In this document: positions 1 to 8,627 of the stretch, one piece after another | How positions within the stretch are numbered: position 1 is the stretch's first letter | Layout: each line of letters begins with the position of its first letter | Assembly: GCF_019042735.1 (NCBI RefSeq) | Contig: NZ_JAHQCR010000070.1 | Coordinates: 1 to 64,000 of the forward strand | Reading direction: 5' to 3' | Length of the DNA: 64,000 nucleotides | Source: Evansella alkalicola | GTDB lineage: Bacteria; Bacillota; Bacilli; Bacillales; Salisediminibacteriaceae | Position numbers and translations under genes: made by a program | Notes under the pieces: model-generated | What the model was told of the DNA's origin: nothing | The model's input: only the letters and a program-made list of their open reading frames with translations | Database searches by the model: none

Positions 1-302
1 AGGAATGCGGACTGAAAATGCGAGAGCGGAGGAACTTAGTCCGCAATTTGAAGGAATGCGGACTGAAAATGAGAGAGCGGAGGAACTTAGTCCGCAATTT
101 GAAGGAATGCGGACTGAAAATGCGAGAGCGGAGGAACTTAGTCCGCAATTTGAAAGAATGCGGACTGAGATTGCGAGATAGATGGAACTTAGTCCGCAAT
201 TTGAAGGAATGCGGACTGAAAATGTGAGAGAGGAGGAACTTAGTCCGCAATTTGAAGGAATGCGGCCAAGATTAGAAGCCCCCGTGAAATCTAATCCGCA
301 TT
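1..302. repeat. 51-bp tandem repeat array with hairpin in each unit
   Basis: Five near-identical 51-bp units start at 1, 52, 103, 154 and 205, with a partial unit at 256; the array may continue left of the window. Each unit carries TGCGGACT and, about 24 bases later, AGTCCGCA, so every copy can fold into an 8-bp stem. The last partial copy runs into a different hairpin (AATGCGG at 259-265 with CCGCATT at 296-302, plus an inner ATTAGA/TCTAAT). The unit is 17 codons long so frames stay open through it, but there is no ribosome site and I do not read it as coding. Confidence 0.9.
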
Positions 303-461
303 TCCTAAATAAGAAAACTCCAAAAATGTAAGATTTGACAACATCTGATACAATTCACTATAGAGTAACGACCATCACTGAAGCTCTCCCTAAAAAAAAC
401 TAATTTAGCTCTTTATTGTTAGTATTACTTAAAACTACGATTCTATTAATTAGCAACTTGT

Positions 462-486
462 GAACGCAAGAACCGTCCCTGCGTTC
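462..486. repeat. Short palindromic repeat, AAGAACCGTCC family (copy 1)
   Basis: GAACGC at 462-467 pairs with GCGTTC at 481-486 around AAGAACCGTCC. The same core recurs at 1211-1248 and 1606-1641. This copy lies directly upstream of the ribosome site of the lipoprotein gene at 508. Confidence 0.7.
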
Positions 487-507
487 ATACATAAGGAGGA
501 TTTTGTC

Positions 508-1170
508 ATGAGAAAAAATACTATAGTCTTGATACTTATGCTTTTAACTATATTTGTCGCCATTGCTTGCGACAGTGGAATGAACGAGTTAAGTGCTCAC
601 TCAAATGAGGAGCCAACAGACAACGGCTCGACGCAGGAGCTAAGTGAGGACTCAAAAGATAATAATTTACTAGATTCGGAGGGACCTCCAGAAGCAGATG
701 AAGCCTCTCAAACTCAAGATAATGCTGAACTAGACGGGGATCACGAGTCAGAGGCCACAGCAGTAGAAGTAAGTGATGGCCAATCACATACTGATGAGAG
801 TGACAGTGACTTGACTGATAGTAAAAAGGCAGAGTATCTAAATAAACTAAATGAAATGGAAGAAGCGGATAGAAACGGCGAAGTGGGGTCTACCATTACT
901 GAGCTTGAGGAGCAAGAGACGGAGAGATTTGAAAAATGGGACGCAGAGCTAAATAAGGTTTATGGTTTGCTGCAAGAAGATCTTTCTACAGAAGAAATGG
1001 ACCAATTAAGGGAAGAGCAACGAAGCTGGATTCAATTCAGAGATGAAGCGGCGGAGGAAGCATCACTTCAATATGAAGGTGGTTCGACGGAAACGCTAGA
1101 ATACATAGCTACACAAGCGAGTCTAACGAGAGATAGATGCTATGAATTAGTTGCGAAATATATGGAGTAA
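508..1170 (+). CDS. Lipoprotein with C-terminal LprI-like (DUF1311) domain
   Basis: A 220-residue secreted lipoprotein. The N-terminus is MRKN followed by a hydrophobic stretch and a Cys in the context VAIAC, which fits a signal peptidase II lipobox. An acidic Ser/Glu/Asp-rich linker follows to about residue 110. The C-terminal third has the conserved pattern of LprI/DUF1311 proteins (an RSWIQFRDEA motif and a late TRDRCYELV). Family members include lysozyme inhibitors, but inhibition here is inference. The ATG at 508 is chosen because AAGGAGGA lies 7 bases upstream at 493-500; the longer open frame upstream only reads through a repeat. Confidence 0.85.
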   Translation: MRKNTIVLILMLLTIFVAIACDSGMNELSAHSNEEPTDNGSTQELSEDSKDNNLLDSEGPPEADEASQTQDNAELDGDHESEATAVEVSDGQSHTDESDSDLTDSKKAEYLNKLNEMEEADRNGEVGSTITELEEQETERFEKWDAELNKVYGLLQEDLSTEEMDQLREEQRSWIQFRDEAAEEASLQYEGGSTETLEYIATQASLTRDRCYELVAKYME

Positions 1171-1210
1171 ATGAATCCACATTTACAAAAACAACAAATG
1201 AACGAAAATT

Positions 1211-1248
1211 GGACGGTTCTTGCGGTCTTGTAAACGCAAGAACCGTCC
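1211..1248. repeat. Palindromic repeat, AAGAACCGTCC family (copy 2)
   Basis: A 14-bp perfect inverted repeat: GGACGGTTCTTGCG at 1211-1224 and CGCAAGAACCGTCC at 1235-1248. It abuts the truncated 5' end of the gene remnant at 1255. Confidence 0.85.
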
Positions 1249-1254
1249 CCACGT

Positions 1255-1580
1255 TTACTTGGGCAAGTAATCAAAGTACATATTTAACTAATGAAGAAGG
1301 TCACATCATTATTAGTACATATCAAGACTCCTTTATCGTATCACCGACGATAACGGAGAACGGAAGATTGTTCATACATACAAACTATAGCTTTGTAGAA
1401 AACAATGGTGATGATATGAACTTCCAGGGGGAAATGTATCCTCATGTTTCAACACTTGCTGTAAATGACACAGTAAACACTACCTGGAGCTTTGCCCTTG
1501 TGCTATTCATCTTTGTTATACTCTTTAATATCGCAGTCCTCTTAGCAGTTCTGTTAGGATTTGAAAAAGTTAGAAAGTAA
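1255..1580 (+). pseudogene. 3' remnant of a membrane-protein gene
   Basis: About 108 codons are open from just after the palindrome to a stop at 1580. They encode an extracytoplasmic-looking segment followed by one strong C-terminal membrane helix (roughly WSFALVLFIFVILFNIAVLL) and a short basic tail (FEKVRK). There is no ribosome site or own start: the only in-frame start sits inside the repeat. I read it as the tail of a larger gene whose 5' part was lost when the repeat region formed. The parent family is not recognisable to me. Confidence 0.6.
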
Positions 1581-1605
1581 CATATTCATGGTTTTGAAAA
1601 AAAAT

Positions 1606-1641
1606 GGACGGTTCTTGCGCATGTGAACGCAAGAACCGTCC
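1606..1641. repeat. Palindromic repeat, AAGAACCGTCC family (copy 3)
   Basis: The same 14-bp arms as copy 2 (1606-1619 and 1628-1641), an 8-base loop, then CCCATGTTTA. It lies immediately after the gene remnant and next to the stop of the convergent minus-strand gene, so it may also serve as a bidirectional terminator. Confidence 0.85.
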
Positions 1642-1647
1642 CCATGT

Positions 1648-3738
1648 TTACTCTTCTTCGATTTGTTCGAAGATAGGTTGTAATGTTCGGTTTCTGTCCA
1701 TTGTCACGGTGTGTGGATTGTTTGTTGAACTACCGCCATTCCATTCCCATCTTACAAAGCGCCAGCCACTATTTGGAGTTGCTCTTACAGTAACTTCTGT
1801 TCCTTTTTTATAGGTGTTGGTCGCAGGTGAAACAGTTCCTCCATCAGTAGGCGTAATAGTTAAAGTAAAGGTTTCCTCCCTCGTAAAGACAGCCCTAACG
1901 GTAGTATCTTTGTTTATACGGAAGGATATTTGCGGGTCAGTGCTAGATACGTCACCTTCCCAACGATCAAATTCCCATCCGTTACGTGGAGTAGCTGTTA
2001 AGTTGATACGTGTATTAGCTTCATGTTTGCCTGCCTTTGAACCACTGATAGTACCTTCTCCACTTGTATTAATACCAAGTGTAAATTCTTCAGCAGGTTT
2101 TGGTTCTGGCTGGTTAGTATCCCTATCTGAGTTTTGCGAGCCGCCAGAACCTGAACTGCTAGAATCACTAGAATCACTTGAACCGTTTGTATTACTAGTA
2201 TCATTATTAGAACTTGAATCATTTCGGTCGTTGGTACGAGAACTATCATTACGGCTATTATTATCTGTGTCGGTGCTACTTTCGTTGTCGTTGGTATTAC
2301 TATCTTCAACAAACACTGCGCTTATTGTTTTATTGCTATCCATATGGATGGTGATTTCTTTAGCGGTGCTTTGGACGCTGCCTTGCCAGCGTTCGAATTT
2401 CCAACCATTGTTTGGAATAGCTGTTAGGGTTACGTATTCGCCGTGGGTAAAGTTACTTCCACCGCCAACTGTTCCATTGGAATTGATGGAGCCTTGGTTT
2501 GATTCTACTTTACCGCGTCCGTTCGTGTTGACGGTTAGTGTGTATCCGTCGCTCTCTACAAAGACAGCTTCTATATTTTTATGCGTGTCCATGAAAAGGT
2601 CCATACGGTTGCCAGCGATGACGGTATCTGGGCCAGTGATGTCGCCGCGCCATTCTAAGAACTCCCAACCGTCTGCGGGAATGGCTTCCACCGTAACGAT
2701 GCTATCCACCTCATAGACGTCTAATGATGGGGAAAACACGAGATTTCCTTGACCACTGAGGTTGAATGAAAGGTGTAGACCATCGCCGCCAATAATGACA
2801 TGGAATTCGGCAACCATGTCGTCATAGGAAATCACGATTGTCTCGATCCCCAGTTCCAAACCGACAAACGAATTTGTTATCCCACTTTCATTCGCAAGCT
2901 CTCCCAAATTTTTTTTCAACGTCCAAGCAGGGGAGAAGTCCATCGGCTCGCCGCCATAGTCCGTGCCGGAGACGGTAAGCTCGATTGTCTCACCTGTGGC
3001 GATTTGCTGGACAGAATGATCGGCGTCTATGATGATTTCCATTAACACTTGGTCTCGGACCTCCACGTCAACGTCGAGGGAGATGCTGCCGATCCAGGCG
3101 GTTAGTGAGGCAACCCCAACTTCCTTGGCGAAAAAGTAGGTGTCGTCTCCTTGATTCAACGTTCCCATGTCTTCATTATGTAAAACCCAGTCAGCCGCCA
3201 CTGGAAAACTTCGGCCATTATCGTCTTCCCAGAGGACCTCCACGAGTCGGTCATAACCAACTTGAACGAGGAGGGGAGAAGCTGTAGTCGTGATAGAAAG
3301 TCGCTCTTCCATACTCGCCAGTTGTTCCATCAGCTCAGGGTGCTCTGTCTCGGCGATTCCTGATTCTATGGTCTCGACGGCGTTTACGATCTCCTTTTGA
3401 AAAATATAGTAGTCTGCTAGGTTCATATAGAAGGCAGTCTCGTCAGGAAGGAGATCAATCCCCTCCTGTAGGGTTTGGGTCACATCGTTCCATGAAGCCA
3501 ACGCAAAATAGCTCCTTGCAAGTCCCAGCCTCGCTTCCACGTGGGCGGGATCAATGTCAAGAATCTCTGAATATACTTCTATGCTTCGCTCGTATTCTTC
3601 GAGATTATAAAGAGAGTTTGCGAGCTCTAGCTTTTTGCTAAGGTCGTTGGAGGATACAACGTTGTAGGTGAAAAATCCCATGAATATGATCAGAATGGCA
3701 GTGGCGGTGCCAATCATTAGTCTATACTTTGTGTCCAT
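1648..3738 (-). CDS. Membrane-anchored TPR protein with four InlB-type repeat domains
   Basis: A 696-residue surface protein. A membrane helix at about residues 7-28 anchors it with the bulk outside. Residues 30-150 are TPR-like (EEYERSIEVYSEILDIDPAHVEARLGLARSYF). Ig-like beta segments follow. Two 'bacterial repeat' (divergent InlB B-repeat) units come next, recognisable by the GWEF.EW.GD and IEAVF patterns. A Ser/Asn/Asp-rich linker separates them from two more such units near the C-terminus. A likely role is cell-surface interaction or scaffolding. The start is set at MDTKYRLM, with GGAAGGGA about 9 bases upstream; the frame continues 19 codons further but without a ribosome site. Confidence 0.85.
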   Translation of the reverse strand: MDTKYRLMIGTATAILIIFMGFFTYNVVSSNDLSKKLELANSLYNLEEYERSIEVYSEILDIDPAHVEARLGLARSYFALASWNDVTQTLQEGIDLLPDETAFYMNLADYYIFQKEIVNAVETIESGIAETEHPELMEQLASMEERLSITTTASPLLVQVGYDRLVEVLWEDDNGRSFPVAADWVLHNEDMGTLNQGDDTYFFAKEVGVASLTAWIGSISLDVDVEVRDQVLMEIIIDADHSVQQIATGETIELTVSGTDYGGEPMDFSPAWTLKKNLGELANESGITNSFVGLELGIETIVISYDDMVAEFHVIIGGDGLHLSFNLSGQGNLVFSPSLDVYEVDSIVTVEAIPADGWEFLEWRGDITGPDTVIAGNRMDLFMDTHKNIEAVFVESDGYTLTVNTNGRGKVESNQGSINSNGTVGGGSNFTHGEYVTLTAIPNNGWKFERWQGSVQSTAKEITIHMDSNKTISAVFVEDSNTNDNESSTDTDNNSRNDSSRTNDRNDSSSNNDTSNTNGSSDSSDSSSSGSGGSQNSDRDTNQPEPKPAEEFTLGINTSGEGTISGSKAGKHEANTRINLTATPRNGWEFDRWEGDVSSTDPQISFRINKDTTVRAVFTREETFTLTITPTDGGTVSPATNTYKKGTEVTVRATPNSGWRFVRWEWNGGSSTNNPHTVTMDRNRTLQPIFEQIEEE

Positions 3739-3854
3739 TATGTCATCCCTTCCTTTTCTTTCATTATAGTCGCTATATTTCGACAAGGGAAACATTAATA
3801 CAACAAAAATGTATAAATTTTCTTTTGGGAATAGAATATCAGGTATGTAGTTAT

Positions 3855-3984
3855 GTTAGAACAAACAACAATCTACTCGCTTTACTTCATCGAGTTAGCT
3901 GCGAGTTGTCTCGACGGATTCGCGTCGAAGTAATGCTAGTAGAAGAAGAGACAGTCTCTTTCGTAGATTTCCGTTTGTTCTAAC
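3855..3984. repeat. 130-bp element with terminal inverted repeats
   Basis: GTTAGAACAAAC at 3855-3866 is the perfect complement of GTTTGTTCTAAC at 3973-3984. The arms continue imperfectly (AATCTAC and GTAGATTT). The interior has further stems around CTCGACGGATTCGCGTCGAAG. It resembles a small non-coding MITE-like or structured intergenic repeat. The interior shares short words with the GC-rich element at 9597-9778. Confidence 0.6.
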
Positions 3985-4111
3985 AAGATAAAAAATCATA
4001 CTAACTGGGAGTAATGTTGACTATTTCCTCCTACAAAATAATAAAATATAAGCTTGACAAGCGTTCAAATAAAGGTTGATATAAAAATAAAACTAGTTCA
4101 AGGAGGAAAAT

Positions 4112-4675
4112 ATGTCTTATCAATTTTTCCCTAATAATCAGGAAAAGCTAAATTATGTAATGAGAATTTATGAGGAAGAAATTAATAACAGAAATGACTG
4201 GATAAAAGAGAATGCTGAACAGTTAAATAGCTCTTTTCAAACTAAGTCGGCATCCGTCGTTATCAATTATGCAATTGGAATTATTAATCATGCAATGCTT
4301 GTTGTTAGATTGGTAGATATAGAAGCAATTGGTTCAAGGAATAAACAAAGATCCAAAGAAAGAGCAAAGTTAATACATGAAAGAAATCCAGGTTTACCTA
4401 ATCCCCCGTCTTCTTTGAGACTAATTAGGCATGACTATGAACATTTTGAAGAAAGACTAGACGAATGGGCAACTCAAGAAAATCCAAATACTTTTGTTGA
4501 TTTAACAGTAGGTGGAGGAATAATGCTTCCACAACAGAACACCCAAGATACATTTCGACAGTTAGAAGAAACAACCCTCAAATTTTGGAATCACAGTATT
4601 GATTTACAAGAGGTAGTTACATGGGTAGATGAAATGAGTTGCATAGTTGTGAAGAATAACAGGGAACGATTTTAA
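4112..4675 (+). CDS. Protein of unknown function, 187 residues
   Basis: I do not recognise the family. The protein is soluble-looking with no signal peptide. It is mainly helical in its first two thirds (MRIYEEEINNRNDWIKENAEQ) and has a Gly-rich turn with VGGGIMLPQ at about residue 130. AAGGAGGAAAAT precedes the ATG at normal spacing. A TTGACA at 4054-4059 could be a -35 box, although the -10 match is weak. It stands alone between a repeat element and a long AT-rich spacer. Confidence 0.75.
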   Translation: MSYQFFPNNQEKLNYVMRIYEEEINNRNDWIKENAEQLNSSFQTKSASVVINYAIGIINHAMLVVRLVDIEAIGSRNKQRSKERAKLIHERNPGLPNPPSSLRLIRHDYEHFEERLDEWATQENPNTFVDLTVGGGIMLPQQNTQDTFRQLEETTLKFWNHSIDLQEVVTWVDEMSCIVVKNNRERF

Positions 4676-4844
4676 ATACAACTAACCATTTGGCCGGTTA
4701 CTTGTAATAAAGACACTGACTATTTGAAGGGTGTATGTCCTAATGAATACAACAAAAAGGGGAGCTAAACAACACCTATTATTACCAAAACCTTCTATAT
4801 AATATATACTTAATATAAAAGAAAGTTTAATAACTAAAGTAGGA

Positions 4845-5021
4845 TTAACCATCAAACTCAAATCGTTGGATGTGGTTACAGGTTTCGCATGCTTTGCCTA
4901 GTTGTTTATTGGTGAAAGGATCAATATAATAAACTTCGTTAAAGCCACAAACAGAGCATTCGATTACATGAAACAACTTTCTTTTTCCAAGTATCTTGTC
5001 TAGTGCGTCACGGAAAGTCAT
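4845..5021 (-). CDS. Small zinc-ribbon protein, 58 residues
   Basis: A short open frame begins MTFRDALDKILGKRKLFHVI and contains two CxxC knuckles, ECSVCG at about residues 21-26 and ACETCNH at about 44-50, separated by about 19 residues. This is a minimal zinc ribbon. AAAGGTGGG lies 6 bases upstream of its ATG. The partner or target is unknown; the gene has no neighbour on its strand. Confidence 0.75.
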   Translation of the reverse strand: MTFRDALDKILGKRKLFHVIECSVCGFNEVYYIDPFTNKQLGKACETCNHIQRFEFDG

Positions 5022-5110
5022 TATAATCCCACCTTTATGTAGTTTACTTCATGATAATAAAACGAGAGTGCAAAGCTACAAGAAGCTTGTCAGTGTGGTT
5101 GCTAAATATT

Positions 5111-5138
5111 TTGACATAGATATACAAGTTGTCATAAT
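5111..5138 (+). promoter_or_regulatory. Predicted sigma-A promoter for the 5226 gene
   Basis: TTGACA at 5111-5116 and CATAAT at 5133-5138 are separated by 16 bases. The -35 to spacer interval also holds an inverted pair TGACA/TGTCA, a possible operator. Confidence 0.6.
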
Positions 5139-5225
5139 TTGAGAGTTGATGGAATATTTGATTAGTAGGCAAGTGTAGGAGTACGATAGGAACACGATGA
5201 TGGGAGAAAAATGGGGTGTTGAGGC

Positions 5226-5642
5226 TTGAAAAAAGTTTTGATTATAATGGGAATTATATTGGTGTTAATCGTGGGTGGGGGATATGCTGCATACAATTAC
5301 TTTATCGGTTATGCTTCTGACATGATGGTGGAGATGGTTGCAGAGGAGCTGGCCATCAACGAAGCGGAATACAACAGGTGGCTGGAAGCGCCAGGGGTTC
5401 AGGAAATGCTGGAGCAAATGGAAGTGGACGAGGACACGGAGCTCATCTTCCCAACGAAAGAGGACGCGACGCGGGCCATTATTCGAGAATACCCAATGGG
5501 CGAAATAACAGATGTCATTACGAAGGCGCAGCAAGGCCAAATGACGATCGAGCAGATTGAGGAAAAACTGAGTGAGAAATTTACGGAAGAGGAAATAGAA
5601 GCATTGATGATTCTTGCGATACGAGAGATGCAGGGAGAATAA
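5226..5642 (+). CDS. Membrane-anchored small protein of unknown function
   Basis: A 138-residue protein. Residues 4-27 form one membrane helix (VLIIMGIILVLIVGGGYAA), leaving an acidic, helical domain of about 110 residues outside. The C-terminal third repeats Glu/Ile-rich helical patterns (MTIEQIEEKLSEKFTEEEIEAL). The start is a TTG at 5226; upstream GGGGTGTTGAGG gives a moderate ribosome site. The family is not recognised. A consensus-like promoter lies upstream and a strong hairpin terminator follows directly, so it is probably a single-gene transcript. Confidence 0.75.
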   Translation: MKKVLIIMGIILVLIVGGGYAAYNYFIGYASDMMVEMVAEELAINEAEYNRWLEAPGVQEMLEQMEVDEDTELIFPTKEDATRAIIREYPMGEITDVITKAQQGQMTIEQIEEKLSEKFTEEEIEALMILAIREMQGE

Positions 5643-5651
5643 GTTGTCGCT

Positions 5652-5698
5652 CCATAGTTACCTGGCACCTTTAGGTGCCAGGTAACTATGGGGTTTTT
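5652..5698 (+). terminator. Long palindromic terminator
   Basis: A perfect 19-bp stem (CCATAGTTACCTGGCACCT at 5652-5670 with its complement ending at 5691) and a 2-base loop are followed by GGTTTTTC. The stem is symmetric, so it could stop transcription from either side. The GTTACCTGG/CCAGGTAAC words recur downstream at about 5770-5822. Confidence 0.8.
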
Positions 5699-5768
5699 CT
5701 TTGTTTTGAAAATGGAAACCATTGATATATAAGGCTTTCGGCAGACTTGGAGATGTGCAACATTACCA

Positions 5769-5822
5769 GTTAACGAGAAGGGCTGACCTTTCGGTCAGGT
5801 GAGTTACCAGGTAACGGAAGGT
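5769..5822. repeat. Degenerate relative of the CCAGGTAAC palindrome
   Basis: This stretch has GTTACCAGTTAAC and GAGTTACCAGGTAACGG around an inner hairpin (CTGACCTTTCGGTCAG). It shares the core word with the terminator at 5652 and with GTTACCAGCTAAC near 5891, so three related copies lie within 250 bases. Confidence 0.55.
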
Positions 5823-5918
5823 TTTTATTTCACGTACCAAAGAGAAAACCTTGATGTAGAGCTATTTTCGAAGAGTTGCGTGTGTGCAAAGTTACCAGCT
5901 AACTAAGAAAAAAGGGAC

Positions 5919-5947
5919 TAAAAAAGCCCACCTTACGGCGGGCTTTA
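5919..5947 (-). terminator. Intrinsic terminator of the LCP gene
   Basis: On the minus strand, AAAGCCCGCC, a short loop and GGTGGGCTTTTTT follow 9 bases after the LCP stop codon. Confidence 0.85.
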
Positions 5948-5955
5948 AACTTCAT

Positions 5956-6927
5956 TTAGTTATTCGCAGTTTCTTCCTCTTCTTCCACTGCAGCAACACT
6001 ACTGCTATCTTCATCTAATCCAAGATGCGTACGTAATTCCCCAGACACACGTAATCTTTCTTCCTCAGGAACTACAAGATAGTAAATATTATCGATCCTC
6101 GTTCCTGAACCAGTAATCTCAATAGTCTCCATATTATGTCTAGCACTGCGATATTTTTCTTGAATCTTAACCATATTATCAAACGAAACATCCGTTAATA
6201 CATTATCACCTAATGCATCTAAGATCGAACCAGCTCGCGTAATACTAGAGAACTGGGCACCTTCTTCGATAATCGCCATGACGATCTGGCGTTGACGATC
6301 ATTTCGGCCAAAGTCTCCGCGAGTATCTTGCTTACGCATACGTGCAAAGGCAAGTGCCTGATCCCCTTCCAAGAAGATTTCACCTTCATTAAACTGGTGA
6401 CCTCCAGAACTGAAAGCAAAGTCGTTATCCACAGTAACTCCACCAAGAGCATCAACAATATCTTTGAAACCATTCATATTTACTGTTGCGTAATAATCAA
6501 TAGGAATATCGAGGAAATTCTCCACCGTATTCACAGTCATTTCGGCACCACCAAAGGCAAATGCATGGTTAATTTTATCATCAAACCCCCGACCAATAAT
6601 TTCAGTTCTAGTATCTCGGGGAATACTTAACATTTTCATAGAGTTGTCAGCTGGATTCACAGTTACGACCATAATCGTATCTGTTCTTCCACGAGTAGAG
6701 TCTTGAGCATCTACTCCTAACAATAAGAAAGAAAGGGGTTCTGCTTGCTCGATGTCAACCACTTCAAATCGTTTCTCTGACTTTTCTCGTTCAAGTGGTT
6801 GGTGCATTTTATTATCCACTGTTCCTTGAACACTTTTGTACATATAATATCCGTAACCACCGATTCCCATTACTACCGTTAACATGATAATACCAGCAAT
6901 TATCAGTGCTTTTTTCATGTGCTTCAT
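5956..6927 (-). CDS. LCP-family (LytR-CpsA-Psr) cell-wall polymer transferase
   Basis: A 323-residue membrane protein. LCP enzymes transfer undecaprenyl-diphosphate-linked glycopolymers to peptidoglycan outside the cell. An N-terminal membrane helix spans about residues 6-28. The LCP domain begins at LLLGVDAQ and has the diphosphate-binding pattern GRTDTIMVV, SIPRDTR at about residue 100 and the FAR-x-R / GRNDRQRQ motif. An acidic tail ends the protein. It is divergent from the polysaccharide operon, so it is a good candidate for attaching that polymer to the wall. Two ATGs (6927 and 6918) are possible: AAGGAG is 2 bases from the first and 11 from the second. Confidence 0.92.
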   Translation of the reverse strand: MKHMKKALIIAGIIMLTVVMGIGGYGYYMYKSVQGTVDNKMHQPLEREKSEKRFEVVDIEQAEPLSFLLLGVDAQDSTRGRTDTIMVVTVNPADNSMKMLSIPRDTRTEIIGRGFDDKINHAFAFGGAEMTVNTVENFLDIPIDYYATVNMNGFKDIVDALGGVTVDNDFAFSSGGHQFNEGEIFLEGDQALAFARMRKQDTRGDFGRNDRQRQIVMAIIEEGAQFSSITRAGSILDALGDNVLTDVSFDNMVKIQEKYRSARHNMETIEITGSGTRIDNIYYLVVPEEERLRVSGELRTHLGLDEDSSSVAAVEEEEETANN

Positions 6928-7110
6928 TTCTCCTTAAAAAAATCTCATATTTATTATCCAATTATATTCCTTCGCAACCTTACTAGCAATATAATATTCA
7001 AATGAAAAATTAGAAAATTGTTGAAAAACCGAATAATTGTCGAGATAACAGAGTTAACATTGGTAATTTATCATAAGTTTAGCCAAATTTTGAGTATTTT
7101 CCCCATTATA

Positions 7111-7139
7111 TTTACAATTACCTAAAAATCGGCTACGAT
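7111..7139 (+). promoter_or_regulatory. Candidate promoter of the polysaccharide operon
   Basis: TTTACA at 7111-7116 and TACGAT at 7134-7139 are separated by 17 bases, with AT-rich DNA upstream. The predicted start is about 40 bases before the Wzz-like gene. Confidence 0.45.
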
Positions 7140-7183
7140 ATACCTTAGTGAATTATAAAGAACGAACCTTACGGGAGGCAATC

Positions 7184-7933
7184 ATGGAAGAAACGATTAG
7201 TTTAAAGGAAATATATCAAACAATCAAAAAAAGACTTGGTTTAATAGTTTTGTTAGCCGTGTTAGCTGTTGCTGCAGCTGCTATTATATCTTATTTCGTT
7301 TTAACTCCAATGTATCAATCATCAACGCAAATACTAGTAAATCAAGCTAAGGAAGAAGGACAAACTTTAACACAAGCGGACCTTCGAACAAACGTTGAGT
7401 TAATTAATACTTATAATGTCATCATTACATCTCCTAGAATACTAGATCCAGTAATCGAAGAGTTAGGAATTGAACAATCTGTTGGATCACTAAGAAGCCA
7501 GTTAACGGTTGGTAGTGAAGGGAATTCACAAGTGGTCTATATCCGAGTTCAAGACGAGAGTCCTGCGATGGCTGTGAATAAAGCTAATACGATTGCGACA
7601 GTTTTTCAAAGGGAAATTGTAGAACTTATGAATGTAGATAATGTGTCGATTCTATCACCAGCAGAACTATCAGCAAACCCAGCTCCAGTGAGCCCGAATC
7701 CTACCCTTAACATGGCAATTGCTTTGGTAGTAGGACTCATGGCTGGCGTTGGACTAGCATTCCTGATTGAATTCCTTGATAACACGATTAAAACAGAAGA
7801 TCAGGTAGAGAAGCATCTTGGATTGCCAGTCATTGGTGCAATCTCTAGAATTGATCAAAATAACGTTGAAGTAAAGAAGATGAGTATGAATAATAGAAGA
7901 ACAAGAAATGGACGTGAGAGTTTTGGCGCGTAA
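7184..7933 (+). CDS. Wzz/YveK-type chain-length regulator and kinase activator
   Basis: A 249-residue membrane protein. In Gram-positive bacteria this family pairs with a separate cytoplasmic tyrosine kinase and regulates polymer length and export. The N-terminal Wzz segment (MEETISLKEIYQTIKKRL) leads into a membrane helix at about 20-42. An external domain follows, then the Pro-rich SPNPTLNMA motif before a second helix at about 180-205 and a cytoplasmic tail. The start is at 7184 because GGGAGG lies at 7173-7178; an open frame 12 codons longer lacks a site. Its 3' end overlaps the kinase gene by 26 bases, which suggests translational coupling. Confidence 0.92.
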   Translation: MEETISLKEIYQTIKKRLGLIVLLAVLAVAAAAIISYFVLTPMYQSSTQILVNQAKEEGQTLTQADLRTNVELINTYNVIITSPRILDPVIEELGIEQSVGSLRSQLTVGSEGNSQVVYIRVQDESPAMAVNKANTIATVFQREIVELMNVDNVSILSPAELSANPAPVSPNPTLNMAIALVVGLMAGVGLAFLIEFLDNTIKTEDQVEKHLGLPVIGAISRIDQNNVEVKKMSMNNRRTRNGRESFGA

Positions 7934-8621
7934 AAAGAATGAGAATCTATCAGATAAACAGCGTAGTCTAGTAACCTATTATGACCAAAGATCTCCTATT
8001 GCAGAACAGTTCCGTACGTTACGGACGAATATTCAGTTTGCCTCTGTAGATAAAATTATTCGTAAAATTATGGTTACCTCATCTACACCAGGTGATGGTA
8101 AATCTACAACAATTGCAAACTTAGGAATAGTGTTAGCACAACAGGAGAAACGGGTTCTTATTGTAGATTCGGACCTTCGTAAACCGACGGTGCACTTCAC
8201 TTTCCAGCTTCCTAACCAGACTGGGTTAACGAGTGTATTGACAAAGCAATCGACTTTTGATGACGCCGTACTTGAAACAGCTGTTCCATTTTTGGAAGTA
8301 CTCACATCAGGACCAGTGCCACCGAATCCTAGTGAATTACTTGGATCGAAGTCGATGAAGGATTTTGTGAAGGAAATAGAGGGGGCATATGACTATATTC
8401 TTTTTGATGCGCCTCCCGTTAATGTCGTCACAGATCCACAGATTTTGGCGGAAAACTGTGATGGTGTCATCTTAGTGATTAGAAGTGGAAAAACTGAAGT
8501 TGAATCGGCACAGAAAGCGTTAGATTCTTTGAAGAAAGTGGAAGCGAACGTTCTAGGAGTAGTTCTAAATGACCAGAAACAATCAGATGGACATCATTAT
8601 TATTACTATAATGAAAAATAG
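7908..8621 (+). CDS. CpsD/YwqD-type bacterial tyrosine kinase
   Basis: A 237-residue cytoplasmic BY-kinase that autophosphorylates C-terminal tyrosines and controls capsule export and precursor enzymes. Visible motifs are Walker A (SSTPGDGKSTT at about 58-68), Walker A' (LIVDSDLRKP), Walker B (YILFDAPP) and a terminal tyrosine cluster (HHYYYYNEK). It lacks a membrane domain, as expected when the activator is the separate gene just upstream. The start is uncertain: the ATG at 7908 has a weak site and a TTG at 7923 is an alternative. Confidence 0.93.
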   Translation: MDVRVLARKKNENLSDKQRSLVTYYDQRSPIAEQFRTLRTNIQFASVDKIIRKIMVTSSTPGDGKSTTIANLGIVLAQQEKRVLIVDSDLRKPTVHFTFQLPNQTGLTSVLTKQSTFDDAVLETAVPFLEVLTSGPVPPNPSELLGSKSMKDFVKEIEGAYDYILFDAPPVNVVTDPQILAENCDGVILVIRSGKTEVESAQKALDSLKKVEANVLGVVLNDQKQSDGHHYYYYNEK

Positions 8622-8627
8622 ACCTAG

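Noticed and set aside
18..227. 69-codon frame through the tandem repeats
   Set aside because: It only reflects a repeat length divisible by three; no ribosome site and no ordinary protein features.
1..302. CRISPR-like array
   Set aside because: The units are contiguous 51-bp repeats without unique spacers, and no cas gene is present.
1814..2716. 300-codon + strand frame
   Set aside because: It is antisense to the InlB-type repeat gene, whose domains are clear; the frame is Leu/Ser-rich shadow sequence.
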